This document shows positions 15,478-24,355 of a stretch of 64,000 bases of DNA, in pieces. The translations under genes were made by a program, and so were the position numbers. The DNA lies in assembly GCA_963788505.1 (NCBI GenBank), contig CAWBGY010000009.1:1116001-1180000 (forward strand). The letters are read 5' to 3'. Source of the DNA: JAIQFF01 sp963788505 (GTDB lineage Bacteria > Acidobacteriota > Terriglobia > Terriglobales > Acidobacteriaceae). Within the stretch, counting starts at the first letter, position 1. Each line of letters opens with the position of its first letter. Below the pieces are notes generated by a model. That model ran no database searches. It saw only the letters and a list, made by a program, of their open reading frames with translations, and had not been told where the DNA came from.

Positions 15478-17706
15478 ATGCCACGCATTCCCATCTTCAG
15501 ACTCGGACGCTCGGCAGAGGAGGCGCTGCCTCCCGAGCTCAGCAGTTACACGCCGAAGCTTACCCTGGAAGGTTTGCAGCTGGGCGTGGACAATCTCCGG
15601 CATGACGTCCATCTGAGCCCCCGCTTCGTGGAACAGGCGCGGTTGCTGATCGCGCGTCTCATCGTGCGCCATGGCGACATGGAAGGACTATTGGCGGCGG
15701 AAAAGACGGAGCGTACCGGCGGCAACCACTTCATAGGATCGATTCCGGCGGCGAAAGCGCTGTTTAAGGCAGGGCCGTCTGAACTGAAGCCACTTCTGGC
15801 CGACCTGCATGTTGCCGTGTTGAATCGCGCCAAGGCTGTCGAGAACCTTTCGGTGGATGTGCTGGCACGCGCCGCCATCATTAAATTTCTGCGCATCGAG
15901 CTGAACTCGCAATTCGCGCAAATGCTGGAACGCGGCCGCATGATGCTGAAGAGTTACGAAGGCGTGCGCCAGCAGAAGGCGCTGGAGTATCGCGAGCGCG
16001 TGGCCAGCTTTCAGGTGGCCAAGAAGATTATCCTGCGCAAGACTGGACAGGAACTATTCCGCATTTTGCGCGAGATCGAAAAGGAAACCCTGGCCCGCAT
16101 GCGCCGGTCGCTGTTCGGCAATCGCGGCGAGCTGGAATACAAACTCTTTCTCAACCCTCTGGTCTTCACCGAAGACGGTTGTGACACTTACCTGAATGCC
16201 GATCACTACGTCATGCTGGGAAACTTTGATCGCGATCCCGATCGATTTTCCAATGTGCGCCGGGTCACGCGTGAATTCCTGCTCTCGCTGGATCTCGGTT
16301 CGAAAGCCGGCGATGAAGCTGTCATCGATGGCTGGCTGAACGTCCCGGAAAACGCCCAGGAACTGGTGGGCTCGGGGCAGCCGGACGAGACCACCCGCGA
16401 AGGGCGCAGCCAGAAAGCACGACTCGAAGTATGGGTGGAATTGCTGGAGCGCGAAAAGCTGATGGATTACGTGATTGCGTCCTACGAGACGGTGCCGCTT
16501 CTCGCCGAATACTCGCCCCGCATCAACGCGCAACAACTGAAAAACGCCCTGATCTCACGCGAAGAGCGCAACCGGGTGGAAAAGCTGATCGAAGAACACG
16601 GCAAGCTTTCCACCCAGAGTCTGTACTCGGCGGCGTCGCGCGTGGCCGGCTGCCGCGGCCCCGACCGCTCCAAAATGGCGGCGCGCTTTTTACGCGACTT
16701 TTTCCGTTATCACCGCGATCTGCGGCGCCTGGAGGCGTTGAATTCCGCCCTGGATGGCAGCAATCTGATCGGCAACTGGAAGATACGGGAACTCTCGGCC
16801 ATGAACGGCACTCTGTACGAGTTCCTGTTGCCGGACGAACAGAAGCGGTCGGCGGACAAAGTCCTGCGGCATGTAATTTTGAAAGCCGATATCCGGGATT
16901 CGTCACGCCTGACCCGATCGCTGCTGGAGCAGGGCATGAACCCGGCATCCTATTTCAGCCTGAATTTTTACGATCCGGTCAACAAGCTGCTGGCCAAGTA
17001 CGGGGCCCGCAAAGTGTTTGTCGAAGGCGACGCCATCATTGTCGCGTTGCTGGAACACGAAGGCGAGGCTCCCCTGGCGGTCAGCAGGGCCTGCGTGCTG
17101 GCGCGGGAGATCATTGACATCGTGGGCGGCTACAACCACCTGTTGGAGCGGGCGGGCATGCCAGGCTTGGAACTCGGAACCGGCATTTCATTCCAGGATT
17201 CGGCGCCCCTGTACCTGATGGATGGCGAACAGCAGATCATGATTTCCGACGCGCTGAACGAGAGCGACCGGCTGTCCTCCTGCAACAAACGCGTGCGCAA
17301 GGCGGTGGCAGCGGTGGAGGGTCCGTTTAACGTCTATGCCTTTCAGACCGTGAAGGATGCCGATGCAGGCGAAAGTCCGGAAGATTTCATCCTGAAATAC
17401 AACCTGAACGGGATTCGCATCAGCGAAGCCGCCTTCCAACGGCTGCAGCAGGAAATTTCTCTGGAGCCGTGTTCGATGGATCTGCCCAAATTGTGGGGCA
17501 GCGAAGCCTTCCAGTTGCACAGCGGCCTGGTGCCGGTGGGCAATGAGATTTTCAAGAAGATCCTGGTCCGCTCCAGCGTGATTCCTCAAATCGATCCGCA
17601 CAAATTTTCGCTGCAGCACTGGACCGAGCGCCGTTATTTCGAAGTGTGCACGAACCCCGCGATCTACGCCATGCTGGAAGGCAAGGCTGCGAAAGGCAGT
17701 TTCTAA
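15478..17706 (+). CDS. Large protein with divergent class III nucleotidyl-cyclase-like domain
   Basis: A 742-residue soluble protein. Residues about 1-450 are mostly helical and charged and match nothing I recognise. Residues about 465-620 follow a class III cyclase layout: HVILKADIRDSSRL with Asp 471, KVFVEGDAIIVALL with Asp 518, and DALNESDRLSS with Asn 594 and Arg 598 in the N-x3-R spacing of the transition-state residues. Both metal aspartates are therefore kept, but the two positions that normally select adenine or guanine appear to be Phe and Ile. The C-terminal 120 residues are again unfamiliar. No membrane segment. It could be an active cyclase with unusual substrate or a ligand-binding pseudo-cyclase. 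Monocistronic; convergent with an MFS gene. Confidence 0.6.
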   Translation: MPRIPIFRLGRSAEEALPPELSSYTPKLTLEGLQLGVDNLRHDVHLSPRFVEQARLLIARLIVRHGDMEGLLAAEKTERTGGNHFIGSIPAAKALFKAGPSELKPLLADLHVAVLNRAKAVENLSVDVLARAAIIKFLRIELNSQFAQMLERGRMMLKSYEGVRQQKALEYRERVASFQVAKKIILRKTGQELFRILREIEKETLARMRRSLFGNRGELEYKLFLNPLVFTEDGCDTYLNADHYVMLGNFDRDPDRFSNVRRVTREFLLSLDLGSKAGDEAVIDGWLNVPENAQELVGSGQPDETTREGRSQKARLEVWVELLEREKLMDYVIASYETVPLLAEYSPRINAQQLKNALISREERNRVEKLIEEHGKLSTQSLYSAASRVAGCRGPDRSKMAARFLRDFFRYHRDLRRLEALNSALDGSNLIGNWKIRELSAMNGTLYEFLLPDEQKRSADKVLRHVILKADIRDSSRLTRSLLEQGMNPASYFSLNFYDPVNKLLAKYGARKVFVEGDAIIVALLEHEGEAPLAVSRACVLAREIIDIVGGYNHLLERAGMPGLELGTGISFQDSAPLYLMDGEQQIMISDALNESDRLSSCNKRVRKAVAAVEGPFNVYAFQTVKDADAGESPEDFILKYNLNGIRISEAAFQRLQQEISLEPCSMDLPKLWGSEAFQLHSGLVPVGNEIFKKILVRSSVIPQIDPHKFSLQHWTERRYFEVCTNPAIYAMLEGKAAKGSF

Positions 17707-17732
17707 TTTCCGGTGAAGGCCTGGCCCAAAAA

Positions 17733-19316
17733 TCAGGAGCCCGCGGCCAGCCCAGGGCGTTCCTGACCCTTCGCAATCATGAGCCAGGCAACTGCGGCAC
17801 TTGCCAGAGACAGGCCCGTGCAAATCAACATGACAATTCGGAATCCGAAGACAAACGCCTGCGCAATGGACTCCCTGATCGCGGCCTCGGTGCTGGAATC
17901 GAGGCCAACGGGGAGCTGCAAGCCAGCGAGTTTGATCTCGTTGGCGTGGAGCTCCTGCAAAATGCCAGGCGGAAGCGGAAACTGAGCCAGGTCGTGGTCT
18001 AGTCGAGAACCAAAGGCCTTCACCATCACAATGCCAAGGACCGCAATCGCCAGCACGCCTGCTACGCGCGCCACCGCATTGTTGATTCCGGAAGCCGCGC
18101 CAACTCGGTCTTGCTCGACTGAATTCATAACGACGGTAGTGAGCGGAGCTACCGTGACCGCCATCCCAAGCCCCAGGACAACCACCGCCGGAAAGAATGT
18201 CTTCCAATAGCTATCGGCAACCGAGGGCACGGCGAACAGAACGAAACCCAGAGCGGCAATCAGAGGGCCAATCATCAGTGGACCCCGCGGGCCATAGCGG
18301 GCGACCAGTCCGCCAGACCAGCGGGAAAGAAAGAACATGAGCAGAATCCAGGGAAGGATGGCAGCACCGGTCGCGGTTGCGGAGTATCCCTGGACCTGGA
18401 TCAGGTCCAAGGGGAGCAGGAAAAAGAAAATTCCAACCGCGGCGTAGAGAAACAGCGTGAGCAGGTTCGCGCCACTGAAGCTGAGGGATTTGAACAACTC
18501 GAGTGGGAGCATCGCCGTAGTGACCTTCGCCTCGACAAGCACGAACACAACCAGGCAGCCGAAGCCAACGATCAGAGTCCCAAGAACCAGCTGATTTCCC
18601 CAACCCAGGTTGACCGATTCGATGAACCCGCTCACCAAGCCACCGAGCCCAACGGTGGCTAGAATCGCTCCTAACCAATCCGCGCGTCCTGCAACCGCGC
18701 TGCGGCTCTCCGGAATCCACAATACCGAAATCGCCATCACGGCCGCTGCCAGCGGCAGATTGATGAAGAATACCGACCGCCAGGAAGCGTGTTCCACCAG
18801 CCAGCCGCCGAGGACCGGCCCCACCGCGGTGGTGATCGCGGTAAAGCCTGACCACGTGCCGATCGCCTGGCCACGACTCTTCTCGTCGAACGACGTGCTG
18901 ATAATCGTAAGGCTTCCGGGCACCAGGAGGGCGGCCCCCACGCCTTGAATGCTTCTCGCGATGATCAATTGACGGATGTCCAAGGCGAGGCCGCAACCAG
19001 CCGAAGCCAGGGCGAAAATCGCCACACCCAGCAAGAACATCAGACGGCGGCCGAACCGGTCGCCCAGCGAGCCGCCAACCAGGATCAATGCGCTCAGAAA
19101 AAGTCCGTAAGACTCGACCACCCATTGCACATCCACCACGGTTGCGTGAAAGCTTGCTTGCAGCGCAGGCAGAGCGACGTTGACGACCGTGCTGTCGATG
19201 AAAGCCATGCTGGAGCCAAGAATCATCGCAGCGAGTATCCAGGTTCTGGCTTCCGGCCGGCACGGAACCGCGACACGCGCGGTTCGGATTACGGCTTCTT
19301 CACAGGGTGGTTTCAT
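17733..19316 (-). CDS. MFS drug exporter, DHA2 (EmrB/QacA) type
   Basis: A 527-residue inner-membrane transporter with about 14 predicted membrane segments. Family motifs include AFIDSTVVNVALPAL in TM1 (motif D1), GGSLGDRFGRRLMF (motif A) and VGPVLGGWLVEHASWRSVFFINLP (motif C and after). These mark proton-driven multidrug efflux of the EmrB/QacA branch. No EmrA adaptor gene is adjacent, so it probably works as a single component. It is convergent with the cyclase-like gene, 26 bp apart. Confidence 0.93.
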   Translation of the reverse strand: MKPPCEEAVIRTARVAVPCRPEARTWILAAMILGSSMAFIDSTVVNVALPALQASFHATVVDVQWVVESYGLFLSALILVGGSLGDRFGRRLMFLLGVAIFALASAGCGLALDIRQLIIARSIQGVGAALLVPGSLTIISTSFDEKSRGQAIGTWSGFTAITTAVGPVLGGWLVEHASWRSVFFINLPLAAAVMAISVLWIPESRSAVAGRADWLGAILATVGLGGLVSGFIESVNLGWGNQLVLGTLIVGFGCLVVFVLVEAKVTTAMLPLELFKSLSFSGANLLTLFLYAAVGIFFFLLPLDLIQVQGYSATATGAAILPWILLMFFLSRWSGGLVARYGPRGPLMIGPLIAALGFVLFAVPSVADSYWKTFFPAVVVLGLGMAVTVAPLTTVVMNSVEQDRVGAASGINNAVARVAGVLAIAVLGIVMVKAFGSRLDHDLAQFPLPPGILQELHANEIKLAGLQLPVGLDSSTEAAIRESIAQAFVFGFRIVMLICTGLSLASAAVAWLMIAKGQERPGLAAGS

Positions 19317-19426
19317 CAGCGTTACAGATCAATTTCAAATTGCGTAATTAAGCACGTGACTGAAGCACGGGGATTCCCACCCAAATTATGGTGTTCGAGT
19401 AACGGCTACGCCGACTCATGGCACTT

Positions 19427-20035
19427 CTAGAAAGCGGACTTGAGCCGTGATGGCTTGAACGGGATCATCACCACGGCTTCGAGATCCACCGGGGCGCCGT
19501 TCTTGGTGGCGGGCCGAAAGTGCCAGTGGGCAAGAGCGGTGCGAGCGTACTGGTCGAGTTGGTCATCTATGCCGCGCAGCACCCGTACGTCACTTACCGA
19601 CCCGTCATTCCGGATGACAGCGTAAAGGGTGACGGTGCCGTGCACGTTGCGGCGCATCAAATCCAAAGGATAGGCCGGGTCCACCTTCTGGGTGGCCTCG
19701 GGAGCAGTCAGGTCGCCCTTGGTTTCGCTGGGGTTGAGCTCGGCGAAGCGAATGACCCAGCTTCCGCCCGCGGAATTCAGGTTCGGCATGTTCAGGGTCA
19801 TGGAATAAAACTTCTTGTCCCCGAAAATCCATCGATCCACGTCGCTCGCCCGGTCTTCGGAGACTTCGGAAAGCGGATGAGGCGGAGTCGCGCTGACTCG
19901 GGGCGGCGTGGCATCGGCCAGCATGCGTGTGTTGTCAGAGCCACGCTCTCGTCCCGCGCCGCTGCCGGTCCCGTTTCCCTGACCTTGACCGGCCATCGAG
20001 GACCGGTTCTGATTGTCGGGACCCGCGCCAACCAT
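19427..20035 (-). CDS. tonB: TonB, C-terminal part downstream of a frameshift
   Basis: A 202-residue open frame holding a TonB C-terminal domain: KVDPAYPLDLMRRNVHGTVTLYAVI, DGSVSDVRVLRGIDDQLDQYA and ALAHWHFRPATKNGAPV. Its ATG (20035) lies inside the stop of the upstream frame (TGATG). Reading this frame further upstream gives GSGSGAGKNRDGIPSGL, which is normal acidobacterial TonB linker, so the true reading frame enters from further up. Alone it lacks the membrane anchor and could not couple to ExbBD. See the companion entry for the N-terminal part. Confidence 0.75.
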   Translation of the reverse strand: MVGAGPDNQNRSSMAGQGQGNGTGSGAGRERGSDNTRMLADATPPRVSATPPHPLSEVSEDRASDVDRWIFGDKKFYSMTLNMPNLNSAGGSWVIRFAELNPSETKGDLTAPEATQKVDPAYPLDLMRRNVHGTVTLYAVIRNDGSVSDVRVLRGIDDQLDQYARTALAHWHFRPATKNGAPVDLEAVVMIPFKPSRLKSAF

Positions 20036-21219
20036 CAGGCCGGAAGGAATGCCGTCACGGTTCTTGCCGGCCCCGGAACCGCTCCCGCGCCGGCGTTTGT
20101 GTTCGCCGCGATATCGGGAGTGCCGGGCGCGCCCGTTTTCCCGGCAGGAGTCGCGGCGAAGGTTCCACGACGATTTCCGGCCGGCATTTGCATTCCGTCA
20201 CTCAGCGCGGTGGGGTGAATACCCAGCGCGATGATCCGCCCACCGGAATTCGAGCCGGCATTTCCCGGAATCGAAGGCGGAGGCGGAACCACCGCCGAAC
20301 CTGTGCCACCGCCGAGCCTGGCGGCCGCCCTGCCGGCCACTGCGTATTGCTCGGCCACGGGCAATTCCGGCGCGGGTGCAACTACCTGAGCGTGCCCGAT
20401 GTTGATATCTCCGAGCCTGCGGACTGTAGCGGAGTCCAGGCGTGGTGGAGGCTGCACCACCGCCGCCTCGGGAGTGCGCAGAGTGCGCGAAGTTTCCGCG
20501 TCCACTTCCGGGGCGGGTGCTACGGCGGTCTGCGAAAACATCGGCGTTTGCTGGCGGTTGGCGGGAAGTTTTTCTGGCGCGGGCGCGACCGCCGCGACCG
20601 GAAGCTCGGGCAGCCTCAGGTTGGCCGCGGCGCTGGTCGCTGCGAGCGGGACCGCGGGCTGCGCCTCGGTCTGCGACCATGCCACGATATTGGGCAACGG
20701 CACATCATGATTCAGCTTGAGGTTGGAAGGAGTGACAATCGTCTGGGTGCGATTGTCAGCTTCCGCCGGCACTGAGATGATGGGCTGCGGCGCATGTTCC
20801 GGTTCGCCCTTCTGCGGAAGGGGCCGCCGCGCCCCACCGGTATCGAGCGGCGGAAGATATTCGGAAGGCGCGTAGTAGATCACGTCCGCACGACTAAATA
20901 CTGGACGATCCAGCGCCTGGGGTTTTTGCGGCCAGAGCTGCACCGCTCCCCAAAACGCGGCAATGACCGCGAAGTGAAACATTACCGACTGCGCAAACCG
21001 GTTCCAGGGAAGACCAGACGCTACGAAAACATCCGGCCAGAATGAGCCCGGACGAGAATATAGACGGAGAGACGAATCTCCTGGCCGGCGAAACAGGTCC
21101 GCGAGGTTACGCAGGAAGACCGTATGCCAGGGCGCCAAATCCACCAGGAACGCCGGTGCGGGCGTGGCCCTTAGCTCTGATTCGGACGTGGGTTCCAGGA
21201 GCACCGAGGCTGGTTTCAT
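20035..21219 (-). CDS. tonB: TonB, N-terminal anchor and proline-rich part (frameshifted)
   Basis: A 394-residue frame with one membrane segment near residues 79-95 (SVMFHFAVIAAFWGAVQL) and a long Pro/Ala-rich periplasmic linker, the design of TonB energy transducers for outer-membrane receptors. After NAGAGAVPGP the frame goes out of register and ends at 20035. A single missing base in the GC-rich tract around 20070-20105 would join it to the TonB C-terminal domain and give one protein of roughly 600 residues. exbB/exbD are not in the window. Whether this is a genuine lesion or a sequence error cannot be decided here. Confidence 0.7.
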   Translation of the reverse strand: MKPASVLLEPTSESELRATPAPAFLVDLAPWHTVFLRNLADLFRRPGDSSLRLYSRPGSFWPDVFVASGLPWNRFAQSVMFHFAVIAAFWGAVQLWPQKPQALDRPVFSRADVIYYAPSEYLPPLDTGGARRPLPQKGEPEHAPQPIISVPAEADNRTQTIVTPSNLKLNHDVPLPNIVAWSQTEAQPAVPLAATSAAANLRLPELPVAAVAPAPEKLPANRQQTPMFSQTAVAPAPEVDAETSRTLRTPEAAVVQPPPRLDSATVRRLGDINIGHAQVVAPAPELPVAEQYAVAGRAAARLGGGTGSAVVPPPPSIPGNAGSNSGGRIIALGIHPTALSDGMQMPAGNRRGTFAATPAGKTGAPGTPDIAANTNAGAGAVPGPARTVTAFLPA

Positions 21220-21403
21220 CGGGTAGACCGCAGGGGCAAAACGTTGATTATATCCTGCGGCCCGGACGGCGGATAACTATCAGTTCATACGCGACGGAGG
21301 ACGGGCGTCCCCGCCCGTCTGGCCGGAGCGCGGGCGGGAATGCCCGCGCCACAACGGACCTGGATTCACGCCGCGCTCATGCGTTCCATGCTTTAATACG
21401 CAC

Positions 21404-21895
21404 ATGGCCAGACTGTACTCGCTTCTTTCCGGCGTGCTGCTGCTGACTTGCGTGCTTTCGAGCGGACAGAATACCGCGCCAAATCCGCCCGCGCCAAAAC
21501 CCGCCGAAGACTATTCCGGCATGTATTCCTTTCTGCAGGACGGTGAGTTTGTGCAAATCACGGTCGAGGATCAAGGGCGGGTAACCGGGTTTATTTCACG
21601 CTATGGCGAGGGGGAAAGCGATCGAGGCGAGTTTCTCGATTTATTCTTCAAGTCCGGCAAACTCGAAGGCAAGAACTTGAGCTTTACCACGCAAACGGTG
21701 CACGGTGCGTGGTACGAGTTCAAGGGGACAGTCGAACGTGGCCCCGGGAAAAATCCCGGCGACGAGGCTTATTACCTGCTGAAAGGCACGCTTACCCAAA
21801 ACAACACCGATGCGAACAAGAAGACCTCATCGAAGTCACGCGATGTGGCCTTGAAATCCTTTCCTCAGGATTTGGACACGCCCGCTCAAAAGTAA
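21404..21895 (+). CDS. Secreted protein of unknown function
   Basis: A 163-residue protein with a signal peptide (LYSLLSGVLLLTCVLSSG). The mature part is beta-rich: YSGMYSFLQDGEFVQITVEDQGRVTG and GEFLDLFFKSGKLEGKNLSF read like a small barrel or lipocalin-type fold. A cysteine at the end of the hydrophobic stretch (LLTCVLSS) does not form a convincing lipobox. I do not recognise a named family. The C-terminus is Lys/Ser-rich. It is transcribed divergently from tonB. Confidence 0.65.
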   Translation: MARLYSLLSGVLLLTCVLSSGQNTAPNPPAPKPAEDYSGMYSFLQDGEFVQITVEDQGRVTGFISRYGEGESDRGEFLDLFFKSGKLEGKNLSFTTQTVHGAWYEFKGTVERGPGKNPGDEAYYLLKGTLTQNNTDANKKTSSKSRDVALKSFPQDLDTPAQK

Positions 21896-22392
21896 GATTC
21901 CTCTGTCATCCTGAGCGGAGTGGAAAGTTCGCTTGCGAACTTTCCATGGAGTCGAAGGACCCCTATTGTCACCTGCGACGCGGAGTTTTTGTCATCGACC
22001 TCTCTGGCACGCGCTGTGTGGCCCCTGGTTCGCAGAGCTGGCAGGGGTCCTTCGACTGCGCGGAAACTTCGCTTCGCGAAGTTTCCACTCCGCTCAGGAT
22101 GACAGGGTGCGGGTGACTGCTTCTGGCGGTGGCAGTTCACCTGCGCGTTGTATTCTCGCGCCTAACTTGTCACTTGCGACGCGGAGTTTTGTGGAGCCAT
22201 ATCTCGACCTCTCTGGCGCGCGCTGTGTGGCCCCCTGGTTCGCAGAGCTGGCAGGGGTCCTTCGACTGCGCGGAAACTTCGCTTCGCGAAGTTTCCACTC
22301 CGCTCAGGATGACAGGGCGTCAGGACGACAGGGTGCGCGGCGGATTGCCTCCCGCAGTGGCAGTTCACGCCAGCGCGTTGTATCCTCGGTTC
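21896..22392. repeat. Tandemly duplicated upstream region with variable-core repeats
   Basis: No gene. A block 21966-22160 recurs at 22167-22391 with small differences (offset 201 to 228 bp). Family A elements lie at 21904-21964 (+), 22043-22104 (-) and 22253-22314 (-). The block ends at the start of the histidine kinase gene, so its upstream region is present twice. Confidence 0.75.
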
Positions 22393-23736
22393 GTGCCGCG
22401 CCCACATGCGCCTCATCGGTCTCCCACTCCGGGACTCGTCTTGGGGCTGATCATTACCCTGGCCGCCGTGGTGGCCTACTCGGGATACATCACGGGGCAG
22501 ATCTCCCGTCTGCGCGAATTGCAGAACAACCTGGTGGATCGAAACCGCAAAGACTCGCTGCAGTTGCTGCGCATCCAAAACGATCTCAACACCCTGGCGC
22601 TGGCCATGCGCGACATGCTGGATAACAACGAGCCCTATCCCCTGACCGCGTGGACGGCCCAATTCCAGCGGGTCAGGGAGGATTTGAGCGATGCGCTGCG
22701 CCGCGAGGAGCAGGTGGCGGTGGCGGACCGCACTCCCGAACAACGCCAGTATCTGCAAAACTCCATGTCCCAGTTCTGGGACGCGGTGGATCGCACCTTC
22801 GCGCTGGCCGCAAACGGCAGACCGAGCGAAGCCCGAGCCCAGATCCAGCTTTCGTTGCAGGCGCGCCAGGCCGCGCTGAGCACCGCAGTGGCCCGTCTGC
22901 TGGTGCAAAATAACGAAAGTGAGGAGCAGGCCGCCCTGCGCATCGCCCAGATCTATGACCGGGTGCAGCGGCAAGTCTATTTGTTCCTCACCCTCACCCT
23001 GGTGGCGATCCTGCTCACCGGGCTGTATTCGATCCGTTCTAACCGGCAGTTGTTCGCGCAACTGGCGGCGCTATCCGCCCAACGCAGTGAGCTGGCGCAG
23101 AAACTGATTTCGACCCAGGAATCCACGTTGCGTCACATCTCCCGCGAGCTGCACGACGAGTTTGGACAGATTCTGACGGCGGTGGGAGCGATGCTGTCGC
23201 GGGCGGGCAGCCAGGCGCCGGAAGGCTCGCCGTTGCGGGCGGAGCTGCGCGAAGTGGCCGAGATCGCGCAGTCCACGCTGGACAAGGTCCGCAGTCTTTC
23301 CCAGGCGTTGCATCCGGTCATGCTGGACGAGAACGGGCTGGAGAGCACCCTGGACTGGTATTTGCCGGTGGTGGAACGGCAGGCGGGTATTCACATATCC
23401 TATGAGAAATCGGGCACGCCCTATCCCGTGGATGGGAATGCTGCTATTCATGTATATCGGGTCTTGCAGGAAGCGCTTAACAATACGACGCGACATTCCG
23501 GAGCCGCGGAAGCCTGGGTGCGTTTGCGGTATTTGCCCGGGACCCTGGAACTGGAAGTGGAAGATCACGGCAGGGGGTTCATGGTGAACTCAGTGAAGCA
23601 GGGAATTGGGCTGGTGGCGATGCGGGAGCGGGCGGAACTGATGGGCGGCGCAATCGATTTTACCCGGCCAGCATCAGGCGGCACTCTGATCCGATTGACC
23701 GTTCCCAGAGAGAAGTTGGAGTCGCATGCCGGATAA
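22393..23736 (+). CDS. Sensor histidine kinase, NarX/DegS (HisKA_3) type
   Basis: A 447-residue membrane kinase. TM1 is near residues 15-36 (GLVLGLIITLAAVVAYSGYI), a helical sensor region of about 160 residues follows, then TM2 (YLFLTLTLVAILLTGLYSI). The dimerisation motif STLRHISRELHDEFGQ places the phospho-accepting His at 254; ATPase motifs are ALNNTTRHSGA (N box), EVEDHGRGF and GIGLVAMRERAELMGG. Start GTG 22393 excludes the frame open to 22129, which is repeat DNA. It overlaps the next gene by 11 bp, so its partner is the response regulator at 23726. The signal is unknown; no sensor domain was recognised. Confidence 0.88.
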   Translation: MPRPHAPHRSPTPGLVLGLIITLAAVVAYSGYITGQISRLRELQNNLVDRNRKDSLQLLRIQNDLNTLALAMRDMLDNNEPYPLTAWTAQFQRVREDLSDALRREEQVAVADRTPEQRQYLQNSMSQFWDAVDRTFALAANGRPSEARAQIQLSLQARQAALSTAVARLLVQNNESEEQAALRIAQIYDRVQRQVYLFLTLTLVAILLTGLYSIRSNRQLFAQLAALSAQRSELAQKLISTQESTLRHISRELHDEFGQILTAVGAMLSRAGSQAPEGSPLRAELREVAEIAQSTLDKVRSLSQALHPVMLDENGLESTLDWYLPVVERQAGIHISYEKSGTPYPVDGNAAIHVYRVLQEALNNTTRHSGAAEAWVRLRYLPGTLELEVEDHGRGFMVNSVKQGIGLVAMRERAELMGGAIDFTRPASGGTLIRLTVPREKLESHAG

Positions 23737-24355
23737 AATTTCTGTCTTGTTGGTGGATGATCATAACCTGGTGCGACGGGGATTCCGCCGCATTCTGGAA
23801 GATGAGCCCGACATTACGGTGAGCGGTGAAGCCGCGGATGGCGCGGAGGCGGTCCGCCTCGCCGGAGAGCTTCACCCTACCGTGGTAGTGATGGATTGCG
23901 CCATGCCCAACATGAATGGTCTGCAAGCGACCCGGAAAATTCTCGAACAACGGCCGCAAACTCTGGTGCTCATGCTCAGCATGCATCCCGAGGACACGCT
24001 GGTGCGCCAGGCCCTGGATGCGGGCGCCCGCGGATACGTCCTGAAAAATGCCGTCGACCTGGAACTGGGAGCGGCGATCCGCCGGGTCGTGGCGGGAGAA
24101 ACCGTGCTGGATTCGCAGCTCAGCCGTCCCGCCAAGCTGATCGGAGACCGGAACGAGCATCTCACCCCGCGCGAACTTGAAATCCTGCAGATGATCGTCG
24201 AAGGCAAATCCAACAAGGAGATTGCCACGGTGCTCGATCTGAGCGCGAACACCGTTGCGGTCCATCGCGCCAACATCATGGACGCGCTGGGAATCCACAA
24301 AACCGCCGAGCTGGTGGTTTACGCAATCCGCAACGGCCTGGTAAATCTTCCGTGA
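23726..24355 (+). CDS. Response regulator, NarL/FixJ family
   Basis: A 209-residue transcription factor: an N-terminal receiver (VLLVDDHNLVRRGF, phospho-acceptor Asp 57 in VVVMDCAMP, Lys in GYVLKNAV) joined to a LuxR-type HTH (LTPRELEILQMIVEGKSNKEIA, NTVAVHRANIMDALGIH). It overlaps the kinase gene by 11 bp and the following FG-GAP gene by 4 bp, so all three form one operon. Confidence 0.95.
   Translation: MPDKISVLLVDDHNLVRRGFRRILEDEPDITVSGEAADGAEAVRLAGELHPTVVVMDCAMPNMNGLQATRKILEQRPQTLVLMLSMHPEDTLVRQALDAGARGYVLKNAVDLELGAAIRRVVAGETVLDSQLSRPAKLIGDRNEHLTPRELEILQMIVEGKSNKEIATVLDLSANTVAVHRANIMDALGIHKTAELVVYAIRNGLVNLP

Noticed and set aside
20035..20110. Programmed -1 frameshift in tonB
   Set aside because: No X XXY YYZ heptamer is in phase in the overlap (the nearest is CCG GGG CCG), so an indel or sequence error is more likely.
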